Below are positions 51,862 through 59,955 of a DNA stretch of 60,889 nt, piece by piece. Made by a program: the position numbers and the translations under genes. The stretch is from a virus. The DNA is taken from positions 1-60,889 of IMG/VR virus record IMGVR_UViG_3300044641_005368. One strand, written 5' to 3'. Each line of letters starts with the position of its first letter. Position 1 is the first letter of the stretch. The notes under the pieces were generated by a model. That model saw only the letters and a program-made list of their open reading frames with translations, ran no database searches and was not told the origin of the DNA.

Positions 51862-53229
51862 TTAGTAAAACTCTCTTAGGTTGTAAACGAGCATGTTTTC
51901 AGTGAAGAATATATCATATGGCTCGCAGTTAATCGAATACACAGTCAAAGAGACGTCCATAGGTATTACGTCTGTAACTGGTGTCCAATCATCTGTCTGG
52001 TAGTTGTATACCTCGTATGAGGTGTCCATATCTGCCGCAATAACAAACGAGTGAACCCCATCTTTTCTAGCCAAGATGTAGTGGCTCTCAGAGAACCAAT
52101 CGCCGTTAATCAATACATGTCGATCTACTTCTCGTGTAGTAATGCTTGTCACAGTAGTTGTAACAACCCCATTATTTGTGAACTGCTCAGAAGCCCATGA
52201 GGTTAGGTCAAAGTCTGGGCCAAAGGTTGGGATTTCTGATATGTCTAGAGATAACAGCTCGTCTCCAACAGATAGGTTGTTAACGGTCTTGTATCCATCT
52301 AGTGTTAGTACGTAAGTTCCACCACCCAAAGAACCGCAGAAGTCTGCAGGTGTTGGGATACATGTTGCAATAATAGGCTCAGCAATAATTACTGGTTCAG
52401 CAATAATAACCGGTTCAGCAATAATTACTGGTTCAGCAATAATTACTGGTGTTGCAATAATTACTGGTGTTGCAATAATTACTGGTGTTGCAATAATTAC
52501 TGGCTCAGCGATAATAACCGGGGTTGCAATGATAACCGGGGTTGCAATAATAACTGGAGTAGCGATAATAACTGGAGTAGTAGATGTATCTGCTACAGCT
52601 ACAGTTGCGCTTGTAGCAACAACGGTTCCGCCTGTGGACCCTGTACGTAAACGAGCTAGGAAAGACTCTGGCCCCTCTGTTGTCAAATCATTGCTCAAAG
52701 TGACTGCAAAAGACCCGGAGTTAGCTGAAATAGAAACAGATCCGCCAGAAGTAACCGCGTTGGAAGGAGAGTTAAAGTCTGAGTTATTTATAGTTCCTGA
52801 TACGCCTTCAAGCGTCCAGTAAAGAGTTCCTGACCCAAAGTTAGTTGTAGTAACGGTAAACGTTACTGTTGTACCTTCATTTACAGAGGTTGAGTTTGGA
52901 GCAACTGCGTATGTTATTGGAGGAGCTGAAGGAGTTACTGGGTTAGATGATCCAGAAGAGTCTGAGCTAACTCCATAGTTTGTGTTTCCAACTACAGTAA
53001 AAGTGTAAGCAGTTCCTGCAAGTAATCCTGAAACAGCAATTGGTGAAGAAGACCCTGTGCCGGTTATTCCACTAGGACTTGAAGTAGCAGTATAGGTAAT
53101 TGTCCCCTTACCAATATATGTAGAAGGAGTAAAGGCCACTGTTGCGCTTAAAGTGCCCGCAGTAGCAGCACCTATAGTAGGTGTAGTTGGCTTTTTACCC
53201 TCAGAAGATGTATTACCTGGAATCGGCAT
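51862..53229 (-). CDS. FnIII / Calx-beta / hexapeptide-repeat protein with Hint-like C-terminus
   Basis: The product (455 residues, ATG at 53227-53229 in a TAATG overlap) has an FnIII domain (about 14-100), a Calx-beta domain (about 105-215, NSTSVNEGTTVTFTVTT), eleven Pro-Val-Ile-Ile-Ala-Thr/Glu hexapeptides (219-284) plus one partial unit, and a Hint-like domain from Cys298 (FCGSLGGGTYVLTLDGYKTV, NNLSVGDELLSLD, ending FFTENMLVYN). Hint domains self-cleave in hedgehog proteins and inteins. Here the terminal His-Asn is Tyr-Asn, so full splicing is unlikely; N-terminal cleavage remains possible. Probably a virion surface protein. Confidence 0.78.
   Translation of the reverse strand: MPIPGNTSSEGKKPTTPTIGAATAGTLSATVAFTPSTYIGKGTITYTATSSPSGITGTGSSSPIAVSGLLAGTAYTFTVVGNTNYGVSSDSSGSSNPVTPSAPPITYAVAPNSTSVNEGTTVTFTVTTTNFGSGTLYWTLEGVSGTINNSDFNSPSNAVTSGGSVSISANSGSFAVTLSNDLTTEGPESFLARLRTGSTGGTVVATSATVAVADTSTTPVIIATPVIIATPVIIATPVIIAEPVIIATPVIIATPVIIATPVIIAEPVIIAEPVIIAEPVIIAEPIIATCIPTPADFCGSLGGGTYVLTLDGYKTVNNLSVGDELLSLDISEIPTFGPDFDLTSWASEQFTNNGVVTTTVTSITTREVDRHVLINGDWFSESHYILARKDGVHSFVIAADMDTSYEVYNYQTDDWTPVTDVIPMDVSLTVYSINCEPYDIFFTENMLVYNLREFY
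52363..52575 (-). repeat. 18-bp tandem repeat coding PVIIA(T/E)
   Basis: About twelve 18-base units code a hexapeptide repeat linking the Calx-beta and Hint-like domains. Units differ mainly at the Thr/Glu codon and at synonymous positions, and nearly identical runs of three to four units indicate recent copy-number change. Confidence 0.92.
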
Positions 53230-54083
53230 TAAACGCTCAAATCGCCGATTAACACCCAATTGTTAGTGCCAAGACAAATCAAAGTAGCTGATGAGTACCC
53301 TGCACGTAAAAATAAACCTGGGGTTCCGTTTAACGCAACTCCGGTTCCCTGTACTTGAACTCTTCCAAAAGCTAATAGATGAATTTGAGTTCCGACTGGG
53401 GCACCGCTTAATGCTGATGTAAGGCTGATTACTCCTCCAGCAGCCATTTGGATCATAGTTTCGTAATCAGTTGTAGCAAGAATATACGTTCCAGATTTAA
53501 CATTTGTATTTACTACAAACTTAGCTTGATAAGTTGACGCAGCTGTAGAGGACGTTAAATAAGGCGACAAAGAAGCAGAGGTTATATAAGTCGAAGAATC
53601 TACAGTTCCATTTGCTTTTAAGAACTGGGTAGATGTTCCTCCGGTAATTGCTACAGAGGCTGCGCTGAGTGCACCGGTTGAACTGATGGATGCTAAAGCA
53701 GTTCCGCTGCTATTTTGCCATTCTGCCAAGGCAGCTGATTGACTAGCATTAGCTCTGATTACTAAGCCCCTAGTGCTTCCTGAAGCAGGGACAATAACGT
53801 TTCCGGTATCTCCAGCTTTTCTAATGTATTGGCTGTGAGAATCTGCAACAACGCCAGTTTCAATGTTTCCTAAACGAGCGTTAACGCTAGCAAAAGATGT
53901 AGAGGTGGCTGTAAAGGTACCACTTGGTGAAGGAGATGTAGAAACTTGTGGGGAAGCGCCAAGAGTAGACTGGATAGCGACTACTTCTTCTTGAACTGAG
54001 TTTGGATGGGAAGCGTCAACAACGTCTGTAACGTTGGTCTTAGTAGTAAAAACTCGAATCGAGGTAGGATACGACGCTGGCAT
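53229..54083 (-). CDS. Minor structural / fibre protein
   Basis: The 284-residue protein starts SYPTSIRVFTTKTNVTDVVD, DASHPNSVQEEVVAIQSTLG, a start common to phage fibre or minor structural proteins. Beta-rich repeats (GTALASISSTGALSAASVAI) and a C-terminal region like trimeric fibre tips (VALNGTPGLFLRAGYSSATL) follow. It is probably the fibre partner of the Hint-like protein, whose start it overlaps. Confidence 0.75.
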   Translation of the reverse strand: MPASYPTSIRVFTTKTNVTDVVDASHPNSVQEEVVAIQSTLGASPQVSTSPSPSGTFTATSTSFASVNARLGNIETGVVADSHSQYIRKAGDTGNVIVPASGSTRGLVIRANASQSAALAEWQNSSGTALASISSTGALSAASVAITGGTSTQFLKANGTVDSSTYITSASLSPYLTSSTAASTYQAKFVVNTNVKSGTYILATTDYETMIQMAAGGVISLTSALSGAPVGTQIHLLAFGRVQVQGTGVALNGTPGLFLRAGYSSATLICLGTNNWVLIGDLSV

Positions 54084-54127
54084 GGTGTTCCTTTCAAAGT
54101 AGCGATAAAAGTGTACCGCTTAATTAA

Positions 54128-54343
54128 TTAGTTTTGGTGCTCTCCGTTAGGTCCACGACCAGGTTTTGCGTAAGTTCCAATACGAGGGCGCTCTTGGCTG
54201 TTAATAAACATACGACGGATGCCAAATCTAGAGTCTTTTACAACTAAAGGTTTTGGGGCCGCTTCTTTGAAAGCTTTATTTCGAGCCAGTTGAACCCTCC
54301 CAATGTAAGACGTTAGTCCTAGCGCCTGGTAAAACCTGCTCAA
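54128..54343 (-). CDS. Hypothetical protein, TTG start or frameshift product
   Basis: The 71-residue frame begins at TTG (SRFYQALGLTSYIGRVQLAR) and is basic (later RRMFINSQERPRIGTYAKPG). It overlaps the end of the preceding small frame by 68 nt, which is unusual here, and its start has no clear Shine-Dalgarno. It could be the +1 or -1 continuation of that gene. No function is recognised. Confidence 0.5.
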   Translation of the reverse strand: MSRFYQALGLTSYIGRVQLARNKAFKEAAPKPLVVKDSRFGIRRMFINSQERPRIGTYAKPGRGPNGEHQN

Positions 54344-54452
54344 CGCGAGTTAACGCATCTCGAAACTCTCGGCTTCTAGCGCCTTTAATACCTTTAGCGC
54401 TGAACTTAGCCGCTTCAGCAACCGGATCAGATAGACGATCTATTTTTGGCAT
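54276..54452 (-). CDS. Hypothetical small basic protein
   Basis: This 58-residue frame starts MPKIDRLSDPVAEAAKFSAK and runs with coding-like composition (RSREFRDALTRVEQVLPGAR). It lies 5 nt from the stop of the 97-residue upstream gene. Its last 68 nt overlap the next frame. Confidence 0.6.
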   Translation of the reverse strand: MPKIDRLSDPVAEAAKFSAKGIKGARSREFRDALTRVEQVLPGARTNVLHWEGSTGSK

Positions 54453-54457
54453 AGATA

Positions 54458-54751
54458 TTAGTCCAAGCGTGTTGCTGGAAGGTGAGAAGTGTCGCTATAA
54501 CCAAGAAACTGTTGGCTTGTTGACCTATTCACTGACTCTGGTTTCTTTTTAGCCGGGTGGTCTGGCTTAATAATCTTTGTTTTTTCAGAGGCTGGGGCTT
54601 TTCCAGAAGACTTACCGGAAGACTTTTTTAGCTCTTGCTTAGCTTTTTTCTTTGGACTTTGTGTTTTTCCCTTAGGAAACAAAGACCTTTGGGTTTTTGA
54701 GATGGCGGAACCAATCGCCGAAAGATTTGAGAGCTCTGTTGATCCGCGCAT
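54458..54751 (-). CDS. Lysine/serine-rich hypothetical protein
   Basis: This 97-residue protein has a short patterned start (TELSNLSAIGSAISKTQRSL) and a long basic low-complexity middle (KKKAKQELKKSSGKSSGKA). It looks largely disordered, comparable in style to the lysine-rich array at 21449-22496. It follows the zinc mini-protein by 1 nt. DNA binding or virion interior location is a guess. Confidence 0.62.
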   Translation of the reverse strand: MRGSTELSNLSAIGSAISKTQRSLFPKGKTQSPKKKAKQELKKSSGKSSGKAPASEKTKIIKPDHPAKKKPESVNRSTSQQFLGYSDTSHLPATRLD

Positions 54752-54752
54752 A

Positions 54753-54860
54753 CTATGATTCTAGATGCTTTTCTTCACAGTCACGGGCTAAAGTGGGCAC
54801 AACCCAAATGCGACCGCATATAGCGCAAGTCCAGCGCTGTATGCGATCGCTATTGGACAT
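54753..54860 (-). CDS. Zinc-finger mini-protein
   Basis: A 35-residue frame (MSNSDRIQRWTCAICGRIWV, ending LARDCEEKHLES) contains CxxC and CxxxH, sufficient for one zinc site. It lies 3 nt after the endolysin stop. The motif makes chance occurrence unlikely, but a role cannot be read. Confidence 0.6.
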   Translation of the reverse strand: MSNSDRIQRWTCAICGRIWVVPTLARDCEEKHLES

Positions 54861-54863
54861 CAA

Positions 54864-55427
54864 CTACTTAAGAACCTGCCCGCAGGTTACGCAAGTCTTT
54901 ACTTCTGCAGGAGCTGCAGATGCAGCGCCTTTGAACTTTGGGCGACCAAATCCCACGATTGAGATCATTTCGCCCTTCTTGTTCTTCTTAAAACCGCGAA
55001 CCTTCTGTGAAACCTGCCCGCCGTTACGCTGTGAGCCCTTCTTATCTGGGCTGGTGTTTCCTTCAATGCACACTACTGTGCCGTCTCCGTTGTCCTTGAT
55101 AACAATTCCTACGTGAGAAATTCTATCGACACCGTCTGCGGGGAAATCAAAATACGCGATATCCCCTGGCTCTGGATCAGCAATATCTGCATCGATCCAT
55201 GCGTTAGCCTTTTTGAATGCAGCGGCTCCGCCTGGTGTGTAAACAGTATTAGGCACCTTTACTCCAGCCTCATTTGCGCACCACATTACGAAACTTCCGC
55301 ACCATGGTTGAAAGTTGGCTTTGGTAAATGCGCCGTACTTTGTCTCGTTGTCCTTAGGACCTTCGATTGTTCCAAGCTCTGCCTTAGCAACCTCAATAAG
55401 GCGAGCGACTGTGCCTTGGTCTGCCAT
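54864..55427 (-). CDS. CHAP-domain endolysin
   Basis: The product (187 residues from the ATG at 55425-55427, in a TAATG overlap) has a CHAP amidase/peptidase fold: FQPWCGSFVMWCANEAG with the catalytic Cys, DRISHVGIVIKDNGDGTVV with the His, and CIEGNTSPDKKG with the acidic third residue. It cleaves peptidoglycan cross-links or stems at lysis. A small CxxC tail (KTCVTCGQVLK) ends it instead of a classic wall-binding domain. A longer frame from TTG at 55442 is less likely. Confidence 0.9.
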   Translation of the reverse strand: MADQGTVARLIEVAKAELGTIEGPKDNETKYGAFTKANFQPWCGSFVMWCANEAGVKVPNTVYTPGGAAAFKKANAWIDADIADPEPGDIAYFDFPADGVDRISHVGIVIKDNGDGTVVCIEGNTSPDKKGSQRNGGQVSQKVRGFKKNKKGEMISIVGFGRPKFKGAASAAPAEVKTCVTCGQVLK

Positions 55428-55816
55428 TAGTCTTTGTCCCAATCTAAATCAACTGGCTGCTCATCTGGAACTTGTCCTTCTGGCTTACCTGTAGGTTCTG
55501 GCTCTGTTGGTGCTGGGGCGGGAGCAGGCTCAGAAGAAGCCTCTCCTGCTGCGTTACCCATAGAAGCAATCTCCTCAGCGCCGCTCTTACCGATTAAGAT
55601 ACCTGCAAGGGTTCCTGTGATAAAGGTAGCGATGCTTCCAAGAACATTGAAGAACATCTTGTCATTCTCTGACTGAGCGCCAATTGGCTGTGTTACGAAC
55701 AGTAGGCCATACAAGATGCCGAATGCTGTAAAAAATAAAATCAAACCGAGGATAGCGCCAAGTAAAAACTTTAATCGGGCGTCTAGCTCAGCGGGAGTGT
55801 ATCGAGTTCTACTCAT
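55427..55816 (-). CDS. Holin candidate with two TM segments
   Basis: The product (129 residues) has two strong membrane segments (LKFLLGAILGLILFFTAFGI and NVLGSIATFITGTLAGILIG) and a Pro/Glu-rich cytoplasmic or external tail (EPAPAPAPTEPEPTGKPEGQ). It is directly upstream of the CHAP endolysin, joined by TAATG, the best holin position in this genome. The ATG at 55814-55816 with AGGAAG is preferred over one six codons upstream. Confidence 0.75.
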   Translation of the reverse strand: MSRTRYTPAELDARLKFLLGAILGLILFFTAFGILYGLLFVTQPIGAQSENDKMFFNVLGSIATFITGTLAGILIGKSGAEEIASMGNAAGEASSEPAPAPAPTEPEPTGKPEGQVPDEQPVDLDWDKD

Positions 55817-56006
55817 TTGTACTTCCTGTTTCATCTAGTTTAACTAAATCGGATGGGCAAATCTGTAAAGCTGTGCAAACTGGTGGCTTGCATTCGGCTG
55901 TTTCCCAGTTCGCTGGGTCTTGACATGGATATCTAAATCCACCGTCATACCCACAGCTTGAAAGGGTAAGAGCTAACACAAAGGTTAGCATAAGTCGTTT
56001 TAACAT
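55809..56006 (-). CDS. Small Cys-rich lipoprotein
   Basis: The 65-residue protein has a lipoprotein signal ending LALTLSSCG, with the lipobox Cys at residue 18, and four more Cys in the mature part (YPCQDPANWETAECKPPVC, LQICPS). It should be lipid-anchored outside the membrane. Outer spanin subunits look like this in diderm hosts; in an actinobacterium it could be a lysis accessory or exclusion protein. TAATG joins it to the gene upstream. Confidence 0.75.
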   Translation of the reverse strand: MLKRLMLTFVLALTLSSCGYDGGFRYPCQDPANWETAECKPPVCTALQICPSDLVKLDETGSTNE

Positions 56007-56158
56007 TAGTCTTCATCCTTTGGGTTTCTTAGAGGATACGTAATGGCCCAAGCAACCAAGGTTCCAATGATTGCGTACCCAACCACAGTTTTAGCTGATC
56101 CATCAAGCACTACCCAAGCAATGAACATACCAAGTAGAGTCCATAGCTGGTCAATCAT
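56006..56158 (-). CDS. Small membrane protein in lysis group
   Basis: This 50-residue frame (MIDQLWTLLGMFIAWVVLDG, then VVGYAIIGTLVAWAITYPLR) has two TM segments and a short charged tail. It is coupled to the lipoprotein by TAATG. An alternative TTG start at 56179 overlaps the stop of the Pro-rich gene as TTGA. A holin or antiholin role is possible. Confidence 0.68.
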   Translation of the reverse strand: MIDQLWTLLGMFIAWVVLDGSAKTVVGYAIIGTLVAWAITYPLRNPKDED

Positions 56159-56175
56159 GTCTTTAATTATCTTAA

Positions 56176-58761
56176 TCAAGGTTTACGTCTCCTAACGCCT
56201 CTTAGATCACCGGAAGCTCCTCCGCCTCCAGAACTTCCTCCCCCACCGCCAGAGGATGATCCTCCAGTGGTAGTACTGCCAGTTGTAGCAATGCCAACTG
56301 CGCTTAAAGCAGCTTGCGCAACAATAATTGCAGCAACAACTGTTTCCTGTGCTTCTTCACGTTCTTCTGGACTCATATCCGCACCAATGCTTCCTAAAGC
56401 TTGGAGGGCTTGTCCTGGGTCGCTAAATATTGCGCCAATTAGTTCTGATGGGTTCTCTAGTAAAACGAGAGCCGCAGCAACGTCTGCAGTAATTATAACT
56501 TCGTTACCGTTCTCATCCTGTCTAACCTCAACAGGAGTATCAGCAGGCAGGTCTTTATACTCAAGGCCTGCTGCAGCAATTGCTTCAGAAGTAACAGCTT
56601 CACCAGGGGCAACAGATGCAATAAGAGCTTCAGCTACAACAGCTTTCTCTTCATTTGTTAACTTGCCATCGGCCATTGCGTCCTTGACAGCTTCTGCTAC
56701 AGTAGTCTCCTCATTAACAGGAGGTTCTAATGGTTCTGTGGACGGATTTTCTTGCTCTGTTTCTGGTGACTCTGGTTCTGGTGTTGATTCCTCGGGTGTT
56801 TCAACTTCCGAAGGAGTCTCCTCGTCTTCTACGGCTGGCTCTTCGGGGGCTTCCTCTTGTGGTTGCTCTTCTGTGGGTTCTGATGGCTCTTCTGTATCGG
56901 GCTCAGTAGATGAGTCTGTGGGTTGATCTTCGGAATCTTCAGGAAAATCTTCAGGATTCTCAGACTCGTCTGGAGTGTCTGAAGGAGTGTCATCTTCAGG
57001 AGTATCCACTGGTTCCTCTTCCGGATTTTCTGTTTCCTCTTCAGAAGGCTCTTCAGGAGTCTCTGGAACAACTGGCTCCTCTACAGGATCAGGTGAAACG
57101 GGATCATCTGAAGGCGCAGGCTCAGCTGGCTCAGAAGGCTCTGTCGGAGTCGGTTCCTGAGGCTGGGTCTCTGGCTGAGGCTGAGGCAAAGGAGAAGGCT
57201 CAGGCTGAGGCTCGGGCTGCGGCTCTGGCGAAGGGGTGGGGCTGGGTTCTGGGAGTGGAGAAGGAGTAGGCTGTGGAGGTTCTGGCTGTGGTGTTGGCTC
57301 CACTGGTTGTGGCTCTACTGGTGTTGGCGTTGGTTCGACAGGAACGGGAGTAGGCTCAGGTGAAGGTTCGGGTGTTGGCTGTGGTTGCGGTTCTGGCTGC
57401 GGGACTGGTGTTGGCTCTGGTGTTGGTACGGGAGTTGGCTCAGGCTCTGGAGTCGGCTGAGGAACAGGAGTAGGTTCTGGTGTCGGAGTTGGTTCTGGGG
57501 TTGGTTCTGGGGTTGGTGTTGGCGTTGGTTCTGGTTGTGGCTGTGGTGTTGGTTCTGGTGTGGGCGTGGGAGTCGGAATGGGTTCAGGCTCAGGAACGGG
57601 CTCAGGTTGAGGAGTAGGATTTGGGACTGGAGTTGGCTCTGGTTCCGGTGTGGGTGTAGGCGTAGGTTCAGGCTCTGGTGTTGGTGTAGGAACTGGTTCT
57701 GGACTAGGTGGAGGAGTAGGCTCAACAACTGGTTCAGGGGTTAACTCAATAGGTTGTTCAATCTGAGTAACGCCCGCTTGTTCTAATGAAACAACTGTTC
57801 CATTTTGCAAACGTGCGCCAGTTCTTTCGTCACCAAACAAGCGTCCTTCAACAGAATATGTGTAAGAAACATTTCCATCTGTAAGGATTTGTGCGGTAAT
57901 AACGATCTGTGTAGTTTCCCCAGTCATAGCACCGTAAGGACGATACTTGCCGTCTACTTGAAACCCGCCTTCTGAGGTTCTAATAATGAAGTGGGTATCT
58001 GGCATGTACCCAGGCAAAGCCCACCAGTCCCTAGATTCAATAGAGATTGATGGAGTACTTGGGTAGGTGTGGAAAGTTCCGTCTGGCTGACCAAAGGTTA
58101 TTACAGAGTTCGTAGTGGCGTAGACATCTGTATACTCAACACCGTTAAATAAAACTGAAGTGGTCAACGGGATTCTGTAAGAAGAATCATCCCCTCCGCC
58201 AGTTACAGTTTCAACTACTACAGGTGGAGGAGTTGTAGATGTCAGGGTGGCAGTCTCTTGCGTTGTTGGTTGTGTTTGTGTTGGGCTATCTTGTGTCGTG
58301 GATGCAGTGGTATCAGCCGGAGCTGGAGAAGGTTCAGTTGTTGTCTGAGGAGCTGGTTCGGTCGAAGACGAAGACTCAGTCGTTGCAGATTGATTTGGAT
58401 CGGATTGCTGAGAAGAATCAGAAGTGGGCGAAGAAGAAGGTTGAGGGGTTGATGTCGGGGATGGAGTTGCCTCAGCAGAACTTGTCGTACTGGAAGTTTG
58501 AGGGTCCGAAGTTGCAGGCGAGGGTTCTGGAGTTGGAGATGCAATTGGAGCAGTTGCGGTCCCAGACTCTGTGGAAGGACTAGTAGATGTCACAACCAGA
58601 GGCTCCTGATTGGAAGAAGGACTCTCGGAAGGCGATGGAGTTGTCTCTTCAGCGACTGCAGGAGTCACCGAAAGAAGCAGATAAATAAACCCTGCTCCTA
58701 AAATAAAACCGACTTTTTGTGTTAACCCGTGTAGTGCTGCGAATATACGCAGTGTGTTTAT
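56176..58761 (-). CDS. Giant secreted Pro/Thr/Glu-rich protein, apparent AUA start
   Basis: From ATA at 58759-58761 (AGGAGAG, 6 nt upstream) the frame codes 861 residues. It starts with a signal peptide ([23 protein letters not shown] cut site near 37). An STP-rich stalk follows, then a beta domain (about 181-340, [17 protein letters not shown]), a long PEP/TPEP repeat (about 341-575), an acidic region, a helical domain ([20 protein letters not shown]), and a Gly/Ser tail ending RRRKP. The first standard start, GTG at 58668, would remove the signal peptide. It probably spans or coats the host wall; role unknown. Confidence 0.72.
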   Translation of the reverse strand: MNTLRIFAALHGLTQKVGFILGAGFIYLLLSVTPAVAEETTPSPSESPSSNQEPLVVTSTSPSTESGTATAPIASPTPEPSPATSDPQTSSTTSSAEATPSPTSTPQPSSSPTSDSSQQSDPNQSATTESSSSTEPAPQTTTEPSPAPADTTASTTQDSPTQTQPTTQETATLTSTTPPPVVVETVTGGGDDSSYRIPLTTSVLFNGVEYTDVYATTNSVITFGQPDGTFHTYPSTPSISIESRDWWALPGYMPDTHFIIRTSEGGFQVDGKYRPYGAMTGETTQIVITAQILTDGNVSYTYSVEGRLFGDERTGARLQNGTVVSLEQAGVTQIEQPIELTPEPVVEPTPPPSPEPVPTPTPEPEPTPTPTPEPEPTPVPNPTPQPEPVPEPEPIPTPTPTPEPTPQPQPEPTPTPTPEPTPEPTPTPEPTPVPQPTPEPEPTPVPTPEPTPVPQPEPQPQPTPEPSPEPTPVPVEPTPTPVEPQPVEPTPQPEPPQPTPSPLPEPSPTPSPEPQPEPQPEPSPLPQPQPETQPQEPTPTEPSEPAEPAPSDDPVSPDPVEEPVVPETPEEPSEEETENPEEEPVDTPEDDTPSDTPDESENPEDFPEDSEDQPTDSSTEPDTEEPSEPTEEQPQEEAPEEPAVEDEETPSEVETPEESTPEPESPETEQENPSTEPLEPPVNEETTVAEAVKDAMADGKLTNEEKAVVAEALIASVAPGEAVTSEAIAAAGLEYKDLPADTPVEVRQDENGNEVIITADVAAALVLLENPSELIGAIFSDPGQALQALGSIGADMSPEEREEAQETVVAAIIVAQAALSAVGIATTGSTTTGGSSSGGGGGSSGGGGASGDLRGVRRRKP
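57120..57740 (-). repeat. PEP/TPEP coding repeats
   Basis: Degenerate 6-, 12- and 18-base units code Pro-Glu-Pro-Thr-type repeats, expected to form an extended polyproline rod. The strongly biased composition opens long shadow frames on the other strands. Confidence 0.88.
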
Positions 58762-58785
58762 AGTTCTCTCCTAAACTAGTTATTT

Positions 58786-58989
58786 CTAGTTTAGCAAATT
58801 AATTTCACCTGTCGGGTCAAAGATTTCTAACGCTTTTACTTTTAGGTCGTTACTCATTTTACGTGCGTGATGACCGCAAAACATAAGCTCACCGTGTAAA
58901 AAAGTTGCAATTACTGAAGCTGCTGCGCTGCATGAGTCACAGCGGTCATTAGCAGTTAGTTCTCTAGTTACTAAAGATGTATCTGTCAT
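58786..58989 (-). CDS. DUF7455-like actinobacterial zinc protein
   Basis: The product (67 residues from ATG at 58987-58989 with AAGGAG) reads RELTANDRCDSCSAAASVIA, then ELMFCGHHARKMSNDL. This is the pattern of a small actinobacterial zinc-binding family, DUF7455 (CxxC and CGHH ligands). It supports an actinobacterial host. An upstream GTG/ATG at 59028 lacks a ribosome site. Confidence 0.8.
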   Translation of the reverse strand: MTDTSLVTRELTANDRCDSCSAAASVIATFLHGELMFCGHHARKMSNDLKVKALEIFDPTGEINLLN

Positions 58990-59045
58990 TACTTGCTCCT
59001 TTTCGTTATATGAGCAGTTTACCCACATGCTCAGGTGCTGACCTA

Positions 59046-59534
59046 CTATTTGATAGAAATCTTTTTAGCCTTCTTATGCTCTGGGATTTCACGCTCTAAT
59101 GAGATGGTCAAAATGCCGTCAGACATGGTTGCTTTCAATACCTTCATATCGCCGGACAAGATGAACTTTTGTTCAAAGTCTCTTGCGGCAATCCCCTTAT
59201 GAAGATACTCACCCTCAGAGGAGTCTTTGCTGCCAGTGATAGTAAGCATGTCTTCCTTTACCTCAATTTCAATCTCTGCTTTTGTAAAACCTGCGGCAGC
59301 GAGTTGAATTTCATACTTATCATCTTCTAACGAAACGATGTTGTATGGAGGATAGGTAGGTTTTGTGGTTTTGCGAAGCTCTTCCATAACGCGGAAGGGA
59401 TGGTCGAATCCAATAGTCCAAGATTGTAAAAATGGATTTAGTAGTTCAAATGGATTTGCTGTTGCTGGAGCTGGTTTTTTAACATGCTCCCATTGTTCAT
59501 AATTTGGGTATTTACCCATAGGCATATGTGCCAT
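59046..59534 (-). CDS. Hsp20 small heat-shock protein
   Basis: The 162-residue protein has a short N-terminal arm (ANPFELLNPFLQSWTIGFDH), the alpha-crystallin domain (about 65-150: YNIVSLEDDKYEIQLAAAGF, ITGSKDSSEGEYLHKGIAAR, DFEQKFILSGD) and a C-terminal KISIK in place of the usual IxI tail. It resembles IbpA-type chaperones, which prevent aggregation of unfolded proteins. Hsp20 genes are common in T4-like cyanophages and are thought to help virion assembly. The 5-prime leader contains a long inverted repeat. Confidence 0.9.
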   Translation of the reverse strand: MAHMPMGKYPNYEQWEHVKKPAPATANPFELLNPFLQSWTIGFDHPFRVMEELRKTTKPTYPPYNIVSLEDDKYEIQLAAAGFTKAEIEIEVKEDMLTITGSKDSSEGEYLHKGIAARDFEQKFILSGDMKVLKATMSDGILTISLEREIPEHKKAKKISIK

Positions 59535-59555
59535 AGTTCTCTCCTTAGACGAGAC

Positions 59556-59597
59556 TAGTTATATCGGCTCCCGTTCGGCGAGCCGTGTATATAACTA
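59556..59597 (-). promoter_or_regulatory. Long inverted repeat in hsp20 leader
   Basis: TAGTTATAT-CGGCTC pairs with GAGCCG-(TGT)-ATATAACTA, giving 9 bp and 6 bp stems with a 3-nt bulge and a 9-nt loop. It lies 9 nt upstream of the AAGGAG ribosome site on the sense strand. It could end the upstream transcript, bind a regulator, or act in RNA-level control. Confidence 0.45.
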
Positions 59598-59611
59598 TAT
59601 CAAAGAGAGAT

Positions 59612-59779
59612 TTATTCCTTCTCTGAAGCTCTTAAATCTTTTTCGATCTTCTTACCCTCTTTGCGGTTTCTACGGCGCTGTGAGGGGCCTACAGAGGGCC
59701 CTAAGACCGAAGTCTTTAGGAACTCGTCAGTTGACTTGTTGGTAGGGATAAATTGCCCTGCACCTTGGTAATTTGGCAT
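59612..59779 (-). CDS. Small basic hypothetical protein
   Basis: A 55-residue frame starts MPNYQGAGQFIPTNKSTDEF and has a basic middle (SQRRRNRKEGKKIEKDLRAS). TAATG links it to the next upstream gene. It resembles the other small basic proteins of this region in composition, but no family is recognised. Confidence 0.65.
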   Translation of the reverse strand: MPNYQGAGQFIPTNKSTDEFLKTSVLGPSVGPSQRRRNRKEGKKIEKDLRASEKE

Positions 59780-59955
59780 TACTGGCCTCCTAAATACTTT
59801 TTGCGGTTTTCTGAAAACTTAGATTGATTAACAGCAGCCTCGCGCACTTCAGGGCTGGCTTTATCCATACCTTCTGAAGATTGGCGTGCAAGATGAACTT
59901 GGTAGTCAAACTCTTCTTGACGCTTAGAGCGAGGATCTTGCTGGCGATTAATCAT
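59779..59955 (-). CDS. Small hypothetical protein
   Basis: A 58-residue frame (MINRQQDPRSKRQEEFDYQV, ending SKFSENRKKYLGGQ) is charged and helical. It starts and ends in TAATG junctions, and GGAGG occurs in its last codons before the next start, so it is clearly part of a translated chain. Function unknown. Confidence 0.65.
   Translation of the reverse strand: MINRQQDPRSKRQEEFDYQVHLARQSSEGMDKASPEVREAAVNQSKFSENRKKYLGGQ

Noticed and set aside
52363-52575. CRISPR-like regular repeats
   Set aside because: The period is 18 bp with no spacers, and the repeats code a hexapeptide in frame within a gene.
56267-56926. Long plus-strand Ser/Ala-rich frame opposite the Pro-rich secreted protein
   Set aside because: Its composition mirrors the acidic and Pro-rich codons of the minus-strand gene; no start signal is seen.
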